Assembly (NCBI RefSeq): GCF_013426735.1
Contig: NZ_AP023272.1
Location: 513,501 to 577,500, forward strand
Direction of reading: 5' to 3'
DNA length: 64,000 bases
Source: Agrobacterium vitis
GTDB taxonomy: Bacteria > Pseudomonadota > Alphaproteobacteria > Rhizobiales > Rhizobiaceae
The notes under the pieces are model-generated. The model saw nothing but the letters and a program-made list of their open reading frames with translations, searched no databases and was not told the DNA's origin. The first letter of the stretch is position 1. Every line of letters starts with the position of its first letter. Below are positions 36,601 through 46,621 of the stretch, piece after piece. Position numbers and translations under genes: made by a program.

Positions 36601-37485
36601 ATGCCGCAGACAGAAAATTCCGCCACACCGATGGAAAAACTGATCGAAACGCTGAACCTGGAGGCATTGGAAGTCAATTTGTTCCGAGGCACCAGCCCGC
36701 AGGTCGGCTGGCAAAGGGTGTTCGGTGGCCAGGTCATCGCTCAGGCCTTGATGGCAGCCCAGCGCTGTGTCGATGGCGAGCGGTATGTTCACTCCTTGCA
36801 TGCCTATTTCTTGCGTCCCGGCGATCCGACGGTGCCAATTCTCTATCAGGTCGAGCGGACCCGTGACGGTGCCAGCTTTTCGACCCGTCGGGTCGTTGCC
36901 ATCCAGCACGGCCAGATGATATTTTCGATGTCGGCCTCTTTCCAGCAAGAAGAAGAAGGCTTTTCCCACCAGCTCGTCATGCCCAATGTGACGCCGCCGG
37001 AAGGGTTGATGGGCGAGCGGGAATTTCGCGAAATGTTTCTGTCGCAAGCGCCCGCCCATATCCGGGCCTATTGGGCCAGGGAGCGTCCGGTGGAGTTTCG
37101 CCCCACCTCCTTCCTGCATTATCTGACAAAGGACAAGCTGGAACCGAAAGCCGATATCTGGGTGCGTATGACCGGCTTGGTGCCGGATGACCGCCGTTTG
37201 CAGGCCGCCGTGCTGGCCTATCTCTCGGACATGACGCTCCTGGATGTCGCGCTTTATGCCCACGGCGTTTCCGTTTTTGACCAGCGCCTCCAGGCCGCCA
37301 GCCTCGACCATGCGATGTGGTTCCACCTGCCCACAAAGCTCGATGACTGGCTGCTCTATTCGCAAGATAGCCCCAGCGCGTCGGGTGGCCGGGGAATGAC
37401 CAGAGGCTCAATTTATACGCGGACAGGCCAGCTGGTTGTTTCCGTTGCCCAGGAGGGCTTGATTCGGAAAAAGGCAAATGATTAA
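36601..37485 (+). CDS. tesB: Acyl-CoA thioesterase II
   Basis: 294 aa. Hydrolyses acyl-CoA to free fatty acid and CoA. Double hot-dog fold: FRGTSPQVGWQRVFGGQVIAQAL near residue 23 and VERTRDGASFSTRRVVAIQ near 85 in the first half; AVLAYLSDMTLLD near 213 (catalytic Asp) and SLDHAMWFHLP near 250, then a C-terminal SVAQEGLIR with the catalytic Gln region. ATG 36601 is chosen over 36565, which precedes it without an SD. The usual TesB length is about 290. Confidence 0.95.
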   Translation: MPQTENSATPMEKLIETLNLEALEVNLFRGTSPQVGWQRVFGGQVIAQALMAAQRCVDGERYVHSLHAYFLRPGDPTVPILYQVERTRDGASFSTRRVVAIQHGQMIFSMSASFQQEEEGFSHQLVMPNVTPPEGLMGEREFREMFLSQAPAHIRAYWARERPVEFRPTSFLHYLTKDKLEPKADIWVRMTGLVPDDRRLQAAVLAYLSDMTLLDVALYAHGVSVFDQRLQAASLDHAMWFHLPTKLDDWLLYSQDSPSASGGRGMTRGSIYTRTGQLVVSVAQEGLIRKKAND

Positions 37486-37490
37486 ATTTT

Positions 37491-37520
37491 GTGCTGTTTT
37501 TTGATTTTGCACAAAAAAAA
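37491..37520 (+). terminator. Weak terminator-like hairpin after tesB
   Basis: TTTTGTGC and GCACAAAA pair around a 14-base T-rich loop just after the tesB stop. The half sites GTGC/GCAC also resemble parts of NtrC sites, which would suit the glnK promoter, but the spacing does not match the NtrC consensus. Confidence 0.35.
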
Positions 37521-37607
37521 CCATGTTTTCGCCCATTCCGGTGCCTTTTTTTTGGCGCTCTCCATTATAACCCTTGTATTTCAATAGCTTAAATGCCGAT
37601 TGAAACT

Positions 37608-37623
37608 TGGCACACGGTTTGAA
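37608..37623 (+). promoter_or_regulatory. Sigma-54-like promoter of glnK-amtB
   Basis: TGGCACACGGTTTGAA resembles TGGCACG-N4-TTGCW: the GG at -24 is correct, the -12 element is GA instead of GC. It lies about 90 bases before glnK. In rhizobia glnK-amtB is normally NtrC/RpoN-controlled. Confidence 0.5.
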
Positions 37624-37655
37624 TGTAGGAGGATAGTCGCTGCCCCCTGTCGTAG

Positions 37656-38054
<399 letters not shown>

Positions 38055-38082
38055 GACCGGCCGTCAAGGGGAGTTCATATAC

Positions 38083-39441
38083 ATGTCGTTTTCCACATTC
38101 AAATCTCAAGCCTTGCGCCTCGGGGCTGCATCGGCGGCCTTGATGGCGCCAGCGATCGCCTTTGCGCAGGATGCAGCGCCAGCCGTTGCGGCGGCAGCTG
38201 CTCCGGTTCCTGATAAGGGCGATACCGCCTTCATGTTCCTGTCCACCATCCTCGTTCTGTTCATGGCCATTCCCGGCCTTGGCCTGTTCTACGGCGGCCT
38301 GGTGCGCGCCAAAAATATGCTGTCCGTGCTGATGCAGTGCACCGTCATTGCCGCCATGGTGATGATCGTCTGGGTCATCTATGGCTATTCCTTCGCCTTC
38401 GGCGGCGGCGAAAGCCCGTTCTTCGGCGGCTTTGCCAAGATGTTCCTGGCTGGCGTCGATACGACGACAACGGCTGCTACCTTCAGCAAGGGCGTCGTTA
38501 TCCCGGAATATATCTTCATGCTGTTCCAGATGACCTTTGCGGCCATCACGCCTGCGCTGATCATCGGTGCCTTCGCGGAACGCATCAAGTTCTCGGCTGC
38601 GATCCTGTTCTGCCTGCTGTGGGTCACATTCGTTTATTTCCCGGTCGCCCATATGGTCTGGGATGCCAAGGGCTATCTCTTCGGTCTTGGCGCACTTGAT
38701 TTTGCTGGCGGCACCGTCGTTCACATCAATGCCGGTGTTGCCGGTCTGGTCGGTGCGATCCTGGTCGGCAAGCGTACGGGCTATGGCAAGGACATGATGG
38801 CCCCCCATTCCATGACGCTCACCTATGTCGGTGCCGCCATGCTCTGGGTCGGCTGGTTCGGCTTCAATGCCGGCTCCAACCTCGAAGCCTCCGGTGGTGC
38901 GATGCTCGCAACCGTCAACACCTTTATTGCCACGGCTGCGGCTATCCTGTCCTGGTGTGTGGTTGAATCCTTCACTCGCGGCAAGGCCTCGATGCTGGGC
39001 GCTGCCTCCGGCATGATTGCTGGCCTCGTTGCCATCACGCCTGCCGCCGGTATCGTCGGCCCGATGGGCGCGATTGTCATGGGCGTGATCGTTTCGCCGC
39101 TTTGCTACTTCTTCGTCTCTGTCGTGAAGAACAAGTTCGGCTATGACGATACGGCTGACGTGTTCGGCGTCCACGGCATTGGCGGCATGTTCGGCGCTAT
39201 TGCCACCGGCATTTTCGCCAGCGCTTCGCTGGGTGGCGTCGGCTATGCCGGCGAACAGACGATGGGTGGCCAGGTCATGGTGCAGCTTCAGGCCGTGGTC
39301 ATCACCATCCTGTGGACCGGTATCGGCTCTGCAATCCTCTACAAGATCGTCGATGTGATCGTTGGTCTGCGTGTGCCAGTCGAAGCCGAGCGCGAAGGTC
39401 TCGACCTCGCCTCTCACGGTGAAGCTGCTTATCATTCTTGA
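38083..39441 (+). CDS. amtB: Ammonium transporter
   Basis: 452 aa. Trimeric ammonium channel of the inner membrane. A signal peptide (residues about 1-29, ending AIAFAQ) precedes 11 membrane segments. AGGTVVHINAGVAGLVGAIL includes the first conserved pore His; FGVHGIGGMFGAI the second; DDTADVFGVHG is a family signature. AAGGGGAG lies 9 bases before ATG 38083. It is co-transcribed with glnK and followed by a terminator. Confidence 0.97.
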   Translation: MSFSTFKSQALRLGAASAALMAPAIAFAQDAAPAVAAAAAPVPDKGDTAFMFLSTILVLFMAIPGLGLFYGGLVRAKNMLSVLMQCTVIAAMVMIVWVIYGYSFAFGGGESPFFGGFAKMFLAGVDTTTTAATFSKGVVIPEYIFMLFQMTFAAITPALIIGAFAERIKFSAAILFCLLWVTFVYFPVAHMVWDAKGYLFGLGALDFAGGTVVHINAGVAGLVGAILVGKRTGYGKDMMAPHSMTLTYVGAAMLWVGWFGFNAGSNLEASGGAMLATVNTFIATAAAILSWCVVESFTRGKASMLGAASGMIAGLVAITPAAGIVGPMGAIVMGVIVSPLCYFFVSVVKNKFGYDDTADVFGVHGIGGMFGAIATGIFASASLGGVGYAGEQTMGGQVMVQLQAVVITILWTGIGSAILYKIVDVIVGLRVPVEAEREGLDLASHGEAAYHS

Positions 39442-39492
39442 TCTCTCTTGCTCCCGGTTTCGGGGGCCGATCAAGGTGCTTCGTTATCAGAA

Positions 39493-39526
39493 AATCAACC
39501 CGGGCCTCGTGTCCGGGTTTTTTGAT
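39493..39526 (+). terminator. Rho-independent terminator of glnK-amtB
   Basis: AACCCGG and CCGGGTT pair around a 9-base loop, and TTTTTTG follows. Confidence 0.85.
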
Positions 39527-39735
39527 TCTGGAAAATCGCGCTCTATATACCCTCATAGCGAAAGACTGGTTGCGCCAGGTTGGTCAGGCGGGCTTTCGAT
39601 CGGACGGGTTATCCCATGGTTAAAGGAGCGTTAACCCGTATTCTGGTAATCTCACTCTTCGCAAGCCGGTTCGGGTCCTGCCCGGCGTATCCGGTTTCCA
39701 AATTTTGTTGAAATTGCACTGGCAGGCGAACACCT

Positions 39736-42369
39736 ATGAGCAGAAGCACGCTGGCAATATTGGAAGAGCGGTCGCCTCGGATGATCGTGATGGGTTTCAT
39801 CATGCGGCAATGCCTGGCTCTGCTCGGCTTTGCCTTGTTCCTTGGGCTGGTGGCGGCCATTGCCGCGCTGGCCACCTGGAATGTTGCCGATCCCAGTTTT
39901 TCCTATGCGACCAGCCGGGCGCCCACCAATATTCTCGGTTATCCCGGTGCCGTCTTTGCCGATCTTGCTATGCAGTTTTTCGGACTGGCTTCGGTTGCAG
40001 CCCTTTTACCCATTCTGGCCTGGTCGCTTTCGCTGATCTCCGGTCGTAAGATCACCCGCCTGCCACGTCGGCTTGCCGCCTGGGGCACTGGGGCGGTTGC
40101 GGGCGCTGCCGTGTTCGGCTGTTTTCCGCCGCCCGGCACATGGCCCATTCCGAACGGGATCGGTGGGGTGATCGGCGACATGATCCTGCGCTTTCCCGCA
40201 CTGTTTGTCGGAGCCTATCCGACCGGAACCTTTGCCATGGTGCTGGGCGTGATCTTCATCGCCCCGATGCTGTGGCTGATGTTGTTTGCCGCCGGTATTA
40301 TCGGCAATGAAGAGGATGATTTCGAAGCGGAAATTCTGGCTGCCCGCGCAAGCTCACAGGCGGGGTCGCGCAAGAGCAAGGCCGTGCCAATCGTTGATGA
40401 GGATGAGGACGATGATGACCGCACCGGGCCTTTCGCGCTGGCTGCCGGTGCGCTCGCCCATGTCTGGTATACCGGTCAGGCCCGGATGCGGCGTCTCGCC
40501 GGTCTGAAGCCAAAAAGGCGCGAGCGGTCGGATTTCGACCAGCCCTATGACTTCAATGATGATGAGGTTATGCCGGTTCAGGCTGGACGCCCGGACCACC
40601 GCGCCGACCCGTCCTTTGAGCCGGGTGAGCGGAGTGCGGGCCGTCGCCGTATCGCGCCGCCGCCGGTGTCGCCGGATGACGAGCCACCCTTTGACCTGCG
40701 CACCCGTGGTCGTTCGGCTGATGACATCCTATTCGACGATGAAGACGAAGACCGCGCTGCAAAGCCTTCTGCCCGCCGTGTTGCCCCCGCCGCAGAGCGT
40801 CCGCGCCCGTCTCCGGTGTCTGGTTCTCCGGTCGCTGGTCCAAGAGGTGCGCGTGGTTTCCAATTGCCGTCGGTTCAGCTTCTGGCCGAACCACGTGCGG
40901 TTGCCAAGGATGCCAGCCTGTCGGCTGACCAGCTTGAACACAACGCCCGGACGCTGGAAGGCGTGCTGGAAGATTTCGGCGTCAAGGGTGATATTATCGA
41001 AGTGCGCCCCGGCCCGGTCGTCACACTTTATGAGCTTGAGCCTGCGCCAGGGATCAAATCGTCCCGCGTTATCGGTCTTGCCGATGATATTGCCCGCTCG
41101 ATGAGCGCCATTGCCGCCCGTGTCGCCGTGGTGCCGGGCCGCAATGCCATCGGTATCGAATTGCCGAATCGCACCCGCGAAACCGTCTATCTGCGGGAAA
41201 TGATTGGCAGTCGCGACTTCAACGGCTCGACAGCCAAGCTGCCGATGGCGCTGGGCAAGACCATTGGCGGTGAACCTGTGATCGCCGACCTCGCCAAGAT
41301 GCCGCATCTGCTGGTCGCTGGTACGACCGGGTCGGGCAAGTCGGTGGCGATCAACACCATGATCCTGTCGCTGGTCTACCGTTTGCCGCCGGAAAAATGC
41401 CGGTTGATCATGATCGATCCGAAAATGCTGGAATTGTCGATCTATGACGGCATTCCGCATCTGCTCTCACCTGTCGTTACCGATCCGAAAAAGGCCGTTG
41501 TCGCCTTGAAATGGACGGTGCGCGAGATGGAAGAGCGCTACAAGAAGATGTCGAAGATCGGCGTGCGCAATATCGACGGCTTCAACAGCCGCGTCGAGCA
41601 GGCCATCGAAAAAGGCGAGGTTCTGACCCGCACCGTGCAGACCGGCTTCGACCGGCAGACCGGCGAGGCTATGTACGAGACCGAGACCTTCGATTTGCAG
41701 CCCATGCCCTATATCGTTGTTATCATCGACGAGATGGCCGACCTGATGATGGTGGCGGGCAAGGATATCGAAGGCGCGGTGCAGCGCCTGGCGCAGATGG
41801 CGCGTGCGGCTGGTATTCACGTGATCATGGCGACGCAGCGGCCTTCTGTCGATGTCATAACCGGTACCATCAAGGCAAACTTCCCGACCCGGATTTCCTT
41901 CCAGGTTACCTCCAAGATCGACAGCCGTACTATTCTGGGCGAGCAGGGCGCTGAACAGTTGCTGGGCATGGGCGATATGCTCTACATGGCTGGCGGCGGG
42001 CGCATCCAGCGCGTTCACGGACCTTTCGTCTCGGATAATGAGGTGGAAGACATCGTTGCCTATCTGAAAACCCAGGGCGCGCCGGATTATCTTGATGCCG
42101 TGACCATCGATGAGGACGACGACGAAGGCGGTGGACCGGCAGGAACCGGCAATCTGGCCGAATCGGACGATCCTTACGACCAGGCCGTCGCCGTCGTGCT
42201 TCGGGATGGAAAAGCCTCGACCTCCTATGTTCAACGTCGGCTGGGCATCGGCTATAACCGTGCCGCATCGCTGATCGAACGCATGGAGCAGGAAGGCATT
42301 ATCGGCCCGGCCAACCACGCGGGCAAACGCGAAATCCTCGTTCCGACGGAAGCTGACATCGAGCGGTGA
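39736..42369 (+). CDS. ftsK: DNA translocase FtsK
   Basis: 877 aa. Septal DNA pump that resolves chromosome dimers with XerCD. Four or five membrane segments occupy residues 20-190; an acidic, Arg/Pro-rich linker follows to about 380. The motor has the alpha/beta part (about 380-500) and Walker [14 protein letters not shown] at about 533, Walker [16 protein letters not shown] at about 658, and the RecA-like end [26 protein letters not shown] (kept short here: [17 protein letters not shown]). The C-terminal gamma winged-helix domain ([20 protein letters not shown]) that reads KOPS sites is present. A lolA-like gene follows. Confidence 0.97.
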   Translation: MSRSTLAILEERSPRMIVMGFIMRQCLALLGFALFLGLVAAIAALATWNVADPSFSYATSRAPTNILGYPGAVFADLAMQFFGLASVAALLPILAWSLSLISGRKITRLPRRLAAWGTGAVAGAAVFGCFPPPGTWPIPNGIGGVIGDMILRFPALFVGAYPTGTFAMVLGVIFIAPMLWLMLFAAGIIGNEEDDFEAEILAARASSQAGSRKSKAVPIVDEDEDDDDRTGPFALAAGALAHVWYTGQARMRRLAGLKPKRRERSDFDQPYDFNDDEVMPVQAGRPDHRADPSFEPGERSAGRRRIAPPPVSPDDEPPFDLRTRGRSADDILFDDEDEDRAAKPSARRVAPAAERPRPSPVSGSPVAGPRGARGFQLPSVQLLAEPRAVAKDASLSADQLEHNARTLEGVLEDFGVKGDIIEVRPGPVVTLYELEPAPGIKSSRVIGLADDIARSMSAIAARVAVVPGRNAIGIELPNRTRETVYLREMIGSRDFNGSTAKLPMALGKTIGGEPVIADLAKMPHLLVAGTTGSGKSVAINTMILSLVYRLPPEKCRLIMIDPKMLELSIYDGIPHLLSPVVTDPKKAVVALKWTVREMEERYKKMSKIGVRNIDGFNSRVEQAIEKGEVLTRTVQTGFDRQTGEAMYETETFDLQPMPYIVVIIDEMADLMMVAGKDIEGAVQRLAQMARAAGIHVIMATQRPSVDVITGTIKANFPTRISFQVTSKIDSRTILGEQGAEQLLGMGDMLYMAGGGRIQRVHGPFVSDNEVEDIVAYLKTQGAPDYLDAVTIDEDDDEGGGPAGTGNLAESDDPYDQAVAVVLRDGKASTSYVQRRLGIGYNRAASLIERMEQEGIIGPANHAGKREILVPTEADIER

Positions 42370-42489
42370 TGGCGACAGGCTGGTGTGGAACGTCCAGGCG
42401 TCGAAAGACGTTTCGGCGTTCACGATCCGGTGTGTGTCACCATGGCGCCCGGTTTGCGCCTTATGGAACAGGGGCAAAAGGAGAAAAGA

Positions 42490-43152
42490 ATGCAAAAGAA
42501 GACGTTTGCCCCGGCAGGCATGGCAGGGATGATTGGCCGCCGGGGATTTATCGGCATGGCGGCTGCGGGGATTGCTGTGGCGGCCACGGGCGCCACAGTC
42601 TCACCCGCATACGCTCAGGCCCAGGCCAGCGCCGCGCAGAGGATCGCCGATCATTTTGCCTCGGTGAAAACCATGATGGGTGAGTTCGTGCAGTTTGGCC
42701 CGCGCGGTGAACAGACAGCCGGAAAATTCTATATCGAACGTCCCGGCAAGCTGCGCTTCAACTATGAACAGCCCTCACCGATGCGGGTGATTTCCGATGG
42801 CCGTAACGTGGCAATCGGCAACCTGAAAATGAAGACCTGGGATGTCTATCCGCTGTCGAAGACGCCGCTAAGCCTGCTTTTGTCCGACCGCATCGATCTC
42901 GGCCATCAGATGGTGCGGCAGGTCAAGGAAGAGCAGGACCTGACCACCATCGTGCTGGGTGACAAATCGATTTTTGGCGACCAGACCATCACCCTGATGT
43001 TTGATCCGAAGACCTTCGAGCTGCGGCAATGGACCGTCACCGATGCGCAGGGCAAGGACACGTCGGTAATGATCTTCAACGTCCAGCAGGGCGTCAATTT
43101 CGATGAAAAAGTCTTCGAAGTTCCCTATGACGATATCCGCAATCGCGGCTGA
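42490..43152 (+). CDS. lolA: Outer-membrane lipoprotein carrier LolA-like protein
   Basis: 220 aa. Periplasmic carrier of lipoproteins. A long signal peptide with an Arg pair (GRRGFIGMAAAGIAVAATG, ending AYA) suggests possible Tat export. The mature part has LolA features: IADHFASVKTMMGEFVQFG, GKFYIERPGKLRFNYEQP and FNVQQGVNFDEKVFEVPYDD. ATG 42490 with AAGGAG is chosen over 42385. It follows ftsK, the same order as in many proteobacteria. Confidence 0.93.
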   Translation: MQKKTFAPAGMAGMIGRRGFIGMAAAGIAVAATGATVSPAYAQAQASAAQRIADHFASVKTMMGEFVQFGPRGEQTAGKFYIERPGKLRFNYEQPSPMRVISDGRNVAIGNLKMKTWDVYPLSKTPLSLLLSDRIDLGHQMVRQVKEEQDLTTIVLGDKSIFGDQTITLMFDPKTFELRQWTVTDAQGKDTSVMIFNVQQGVNFDEKVFEVPYDDIRNRG

Positions 43153-43182
43153 GCGGTGTTTGAACGATCTCTACTGGATCGA

Positions 43183-43212
43183 GGCTCGAAATCTGGAGAT
43201 TTCGGGCCTTTT
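43183..43212 (+). terminator. Terminator downstream of lolA
   Basis: GGCTCGAAATCT pairs with AGATTTCGGGCC (one G-U pair) and TTTTC follows. Confidence 0.6.
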
Positions 43213-43286
43213 CACTGTCAAAATTCTGCGAGTTTGCATAAAGGGATGAGCGAGGCCGGATCTGTTCGGCGCTGAAGGAACCCGGC

Positions 43287-44090
43287 ATGACTTTTTCCCT
43301 GACCACCTGGAATATCAATTCGGTGCGGCTGCGCATGCCGATCGTCGAGCATTTTCTCAAACTGCGTCAGCCGGATATTCTCTGCCTTCAGGAAATCAAA
43401 TGCCAGAACCATGAGTTTCCGTTGGAGGCGTTTCAGGCGCTGGGCTATCCCTATGCTATTCTGCATGGCCAGAAGGGCTATCATGGCGTTGCAACCGTCT
43501 CGAAATTTCCTTTGACCGAAGACCACCGGCAGGATTTCTGCGGCGTCGGTGACAGCCGCCATATTTCGGCGATTTTCGAGTGGAACGGGCGGCGTATTCG
43601 CCTGCATAATTTCTATGTGCCTGCCGGAGGCGACGAGCCCAACCGGGACATCAATCCAAAATTCGGCCACAAGCTGGATTTCGTCGAGGAAATGAAGACG
43701 CTGTCGGCCAGTGCCGAGCCAAATACGTCGGCTATCCTGGTCGGCGACCTGAATATCGCACCGCTGGAGCATGATGTCTGGTCGCACAAGCAGTTGCTGA
43801 AGATCGTGTCCCATACCCCGGTGGAAACCGCAGGTCTGCTTGACGTGATCGACCGAGGTGGCTGGGTGGACCTGATGCGCCAGTTGGTCGATCCATCGCA
43901 AAAACTCTATACGTGGTGGAGCTACCGGGCCAAGGACTGGGCCAGCGCCGACAAGGGCCGCCGCCTCGACCATATCTGGTCGTCACCGGATCTGTTACCG
44001 TCGCTGAAAACCATCGAGATTTTGCGCGAAGCACGCGGCTGGGAAAAGCCGTCTGACCATGTGCCGGTGACGGTGCAGTTCGCGCTTTGA
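43287..44090 (+). CDS. xthA: Exodeoxyribonuclease III
   Basis: 267 aa. AP endonuclease and 3'-5' exonuclease in base-excision repair. EEP-fold motifs: TTWNINSVRLR at residue 6, ILCLQEIKCQ with the metal-binding Glu34-type residue, LVGDLNIAPLEHDVW with Asp-Asn, WWSYRAKDWASADKGRRLDHIW and the closing EKPSDHVPV with the catalytic Asp-His. It has the standard family length. It is a separate gene from the looser EEP-family member at 1320. Confidence 0.95.
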   Translation: MTFSLTTWNINSVRLRMPIVEHFLKLRQPDILCLQEIKCQNHEFPLEAFQALGYPYAILHGQKGYHGVATVSKFPLTEDHRQDFCGVGDSRHISAIFEWNGRRIRLHNFYVPAGGDEPNRDINPKFGHKLDFVEEMKTLSASAEPNTSAILVGDLNIAPLEHDVWSHKQLLKIVSHTPVETAGLLDVIDRGGWVDLMRQLVDPSQKLYTWWSYRAKDWASADKGRRLDHIWSSPDLLPSLKTIEILREARGWEKPSDHVPVTVQFAL

Positions 44091-44118
44091 TATCCACGGC
44101 ACGTCAAGGGAGGGGTAG

Positions 44119-45027
44119 ATGGATCAGGACCGGCTCAATCATCTGCCCACCCGCAAGCAGCGCGAACTGGAGCGGGTGGTCCGCATTCTCTTCGACGAGT
44201 TCGAAGCCGCGCAAAAGGGCAGGCTGTCCGATAAAAACAAGGGCGGCCGTATCCTCAAGCTGATCCTGTTCGGCTCCTATGCGCGTGGCGACTGGGTCGA
44301 GGACCATGCCAGCGGCTATTACTCCGATTATGACCTGCTGGTGGTGGTGAATAGTGAGACTTTTGCCGATGAGGATGAGTTCTGGCGCGGCGCGCAGGAA
44401 TATCTGATACGGGAGGAAATCGCCACCAAGCGCTTGAAAACCCCTGTCAATTTCATTGTTCACTCCCTTGATGATATGAACAATCGACTGGCCCGAGGCC
44501 TGCCTTTCTTCATCGATATCGCCCGTGACGGTATCCCGCTTTATGAAGCGCCAGGCTTTCCGCTCACCACAGCCAAACCGCTGCCTCCAGAGGAGAGGCA
44601 GGCTCAGGCGAAGACTTATTTCGAGGATTGGTTTTCGAGTGCCGACGCCTTTCAGGCCGCAGCCGGATTTTTGATTGAGCGCGGTAATTTTAATGAAGCC
44701 GCCTTCCAGCTTCATCAAACGGTTGAACGGCTTTACCACTGCGTTCTGCTGGTGCTGACGCTCTATAGCCCCCGGTTGCACAATTTAAGAAAATTGCGAC
44801 CGCTGGCCGAAAGTTTGGATACTCGTCTGATCGATGCGTGGCCGAGGAAAAACCGCCTTGCCCGTCGTTGTTTCGACCGCCTGCACCGTGCCTATGTCGA
44901 GGCCCGCTATTCATCGCAATACGAGATCACAGCCGAAGAACTGACTTGGTTGGTGGAGCATATCAAACTCTTGCAAGGCGCCGTCGAGGTGGTGTGCAAG
45001 GAGCGGTTGGACAACCACGGTTTATAG
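44119..45027 (+). CDS. Nucleotidyltransferase-HEPN fusion protein
   Basis: 302 aa. The N-terminal MNT/pol-beta-type nucleotidyltransferase domain (about 40-155) has LILFGSYARGDW with the GS motif at about 52 and the metal pair DYDLLVVV at about 74, followed by a third acidic strand region. The C-terminal HEPN domain (about 170-295) begins QAKTYFEDWFSSADAFQAAA and includes AFQLHQTVERLYHCVLL. The RNase-type Rx4-6H motif is not evident. MNT and HEPN are commonly two separate toxin-antitoxin proteins; here they are joined in one chain, so this may be a regulatory or modifying enzyme. GGGAGGGG precedes the ATG. Confidence 0.88.
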   Translation: MDQDRLNHLPTRKQRELERVVRILFDEFEAAQKGRLSDKNKGGRILKLILFGSYARGDWVEDHASGYYSDYDLLVVVNSETFADEDEFWRGAQEYLIREEIATKRLKTPVNFIVHSLDDMNNRLARGLPFFIDIARDGIPLYEAPGFPLTTAKPLPPEERQAQAKTYFEDWFSSADAFQAAAGFLIERGNFNEAAFQLHQTVERLYHCVLLVLTLYSPRLHNLRKLRPLAESLDTRLIDAWPRKNRLARRCFDRLHRAYVEARYSSQYEITAEELTWLVEHIKLLQGAVEVVCKERLDNHGL

Positions 45028-45093
45028 AAGCGTCAGTAAACCGCTGTGATTGATTGACGACGGTACATAATATTGTCGTTACGATATGCCGTT

Positions 45094-45276
45094 TACCCCC
45101 CTCTGTCCTGCCGGACATCTCCCCCTCAAAGGGGGAGATCGGATAGACGTAGCCGCTCATTCTTCGGATAGGTTGGCGACTTTCGTTGCTGTGTACAGAT
45201 GACGTGAAGCGAGCGGTCAACTCCGGTTCGATCTCCCCCCTTGAGGGGGAGATGCCTGGCAAGGCAGAGGGGGGTG
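45094..45276. repeat. Inverted-repeat element (RIME-like)
   Basis: The left arm (45094-45141, CCCCCTCTGTCCTGCCGGAC and on) and the right arm (45228-45276) are imperfect inverted copies of about 47 bp; each arm itself contains a CTCCCCCTCAAGGGGGAG palindrome. The core also has CCGCTC and GAGCGG as inner inverted ends. The size and plan recall the Rhizobium intergenic mosaic elements. No gene is inside. Confidence 0.75.
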
Positions 45277-45334
45277 AGCCCCATAGTAAAACGATGATGC
45301 AATCTTGCCGCCCAACCTGACAACGCGGTAAGCG

Positions 45335-45790
45335 TTACCGAAACCGCTCTTCCATGCCTTTTGCCCCAGTCGCCAGTGCGACAAGGTTTTGCCGGATGCG
45401 GTCCTGCATCACCAGGCCGAGCTTTGGATATTCCTCCAGCAGCCGGTGGAACAGCGGGCGGGGAATGCGCAGCACTTCGGCATCCTCCAGGGCGATGGCG
45501 GTGTATTTGCGCTCCACCATGGTGGCCAGCGCCAGTTCCGACAGCATGGTGCCAGGACCGGCAACAGCGGCGACTTGCGGCTTGCCATCGCGGCCCGTGT
45601 TGGAAAGCTCGAACCGGCCCCGCACCACCACATAGGCGCATTCAGCCGGAGAGTGTTCCCGAAATAGTGGCTGGCCCTGGCCGATGGGCCTGTGCTCGGC
45701 ACCAAAGGCGATCAGCCGTAATTGGTCCGGCTCCAGCCCCTGAAACAGCGCCAGAGATGAAAGCAGTTGCATGTCATCGCTCAGCGCCAT
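45335..45790 (-). CDS. Single-domain cyclic nucleotide-binding protein
   Basis: 151 aa. One cNMP-binding domain (Crp-like beta roll): FGAEHRPIGQGQPLFREHSPAE, VVVRGRFELSNT and a phosphate-binding cassette around PGTMLSELALATMVERKYTAIA; in Crp the corresponding motif is FGE...R. Arg/Glu positions only partly match, so ligand binding is uncertain. No DNA-binding domain follows. It lies 37 bases downstream of the CenR-like regulator on the same strand; Brucella has the same pairing, described there as a cAMP-dependent kinase regulatory subunit beside OtpR. Confidence 0.87.
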   Translation of the reverse strand: MALSDDMQLLSSLALFQGLEPDQLRLIAFGAEHRPIGQGQPLFREHSPAECAYVVVRGRFELSNTGRDGKPQVAAVAGPGTMLSELALATMVERKYTAIALEDAEVLRIPRPLFHRLLEEYPKLGLVMQDRIRQNLVALATGAKGMEERFR

Positions 45791-45827
45791 CGAGAATGCT
45801 CCGGTTCAGGGTCCGTTCAATGTCCGT

Positions 45828-46511
45828 TTAGGGAATAATCTTGTAACCGCCGTTTTCGGTGACCAGAATTTCGGCGTTGGACGGGTCCCGTTCTATCTTC
45901 TGGCGCAGGCGATAGACATGGGTTTCCAGCGTATGGGTGGTGACGCCGGAGTTGTATCCCCAGACTTCTTCCAGCAGCACGTCGCGGGTGACGACTTTCT
46001 GCCCGGCGCGGTAGAGATAGCGGATGATCGCCGCTTCCTTTTCCGTCAGTCGGATTTTCTTGCCGTCCTCGGTGGTCAGCAGCTTCTGGCTCGGCTTGAA
46101 CAGATAGGGACCGACAGTAAACGTCGCGTCCTCGCTCTGCTCGTGCTGGCGCAACTGCGCGCGGATGCGGGCGAGCAGAACGGCAAAGCGGAATGGCTTG
46201 GTGACATAGTCATTCGCACCGGCCTCAAGCCCCAGAATGGTGTCAGAATCGGTGTCGTGGCCGGTCAGCATGATGACGGGGGCCTTGAAGCCGCCCTTGC
46301 GCAGCAGTTTCACGGCTTCGCGGCCATCCATGTCCGGCAGGCCCACATCCATGATCATCAGGTCCACCTGGCCGTTGCGGGCAGCCTGCACGCCCTTGGT
46401 GGCGTTGGATTCCTGCTGGATCGAAAACTCCTCGTAAAGAGAAAGTTGTTCCACCAGCGTTTCGCGCAGGTCATCGTCGTCATCGACCAGAAGGATCGTC
46501 CGAGCAGCCAT
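45828..46511 (-). CDS. cenR: OmpR-family response regulator (CenR/OtpR-like)
   Basis: 227 aa. Receiver domain with the acidic pocket LLVDDDDDLRE, phospho-acceptor Asp55 in LMIMDVGLPDMDG, Thr in VIMLTGHD and Lys in DYVTKPFRF. The winged-helix DNA-binding domain has LTEKEAAIIRYLYRAGQKVV and TLETHVYRLRQKIE with the C-terminal VTENGGYKI. The wording of this domain matches CenR of Caulobacter and OtpR of Brucella, regulators of the cell envelope. No sensor kinase is adjacent. The gene symbol is by resemblance. Confidence 0.85.
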   Translation of the reverse strand: MAARTILLVDDDDDLRETLVEQLSLYEEFSIQQESNATKGVQAARNGQVDLMIMDVGLPDMDGREAVKLLRKGGFKAPVIMLTGHDTDSDTILGLEAGANDYVTKPFRFAVLLARIRAQLRQHEQSEDATFTVGPYLFKPSQKLLTTEDGKKIRLTEKEAAIIRYLYRAGQKVVTRDVLLEEVWGYNSGVTTHTLETHVYRLRQKIERDPSNAEILVTENGGYKIIP

Positions 46512-46621
46512 ACCTGATATACTCCCAAGCAGCGAACAGGCCAGATTGCACTGTTCTTGAAATCATTGTCTTATCTAGCCAACTCACTCTACAAGAAAAG
46601 TGTTCGACAAAGCAAAACTCC

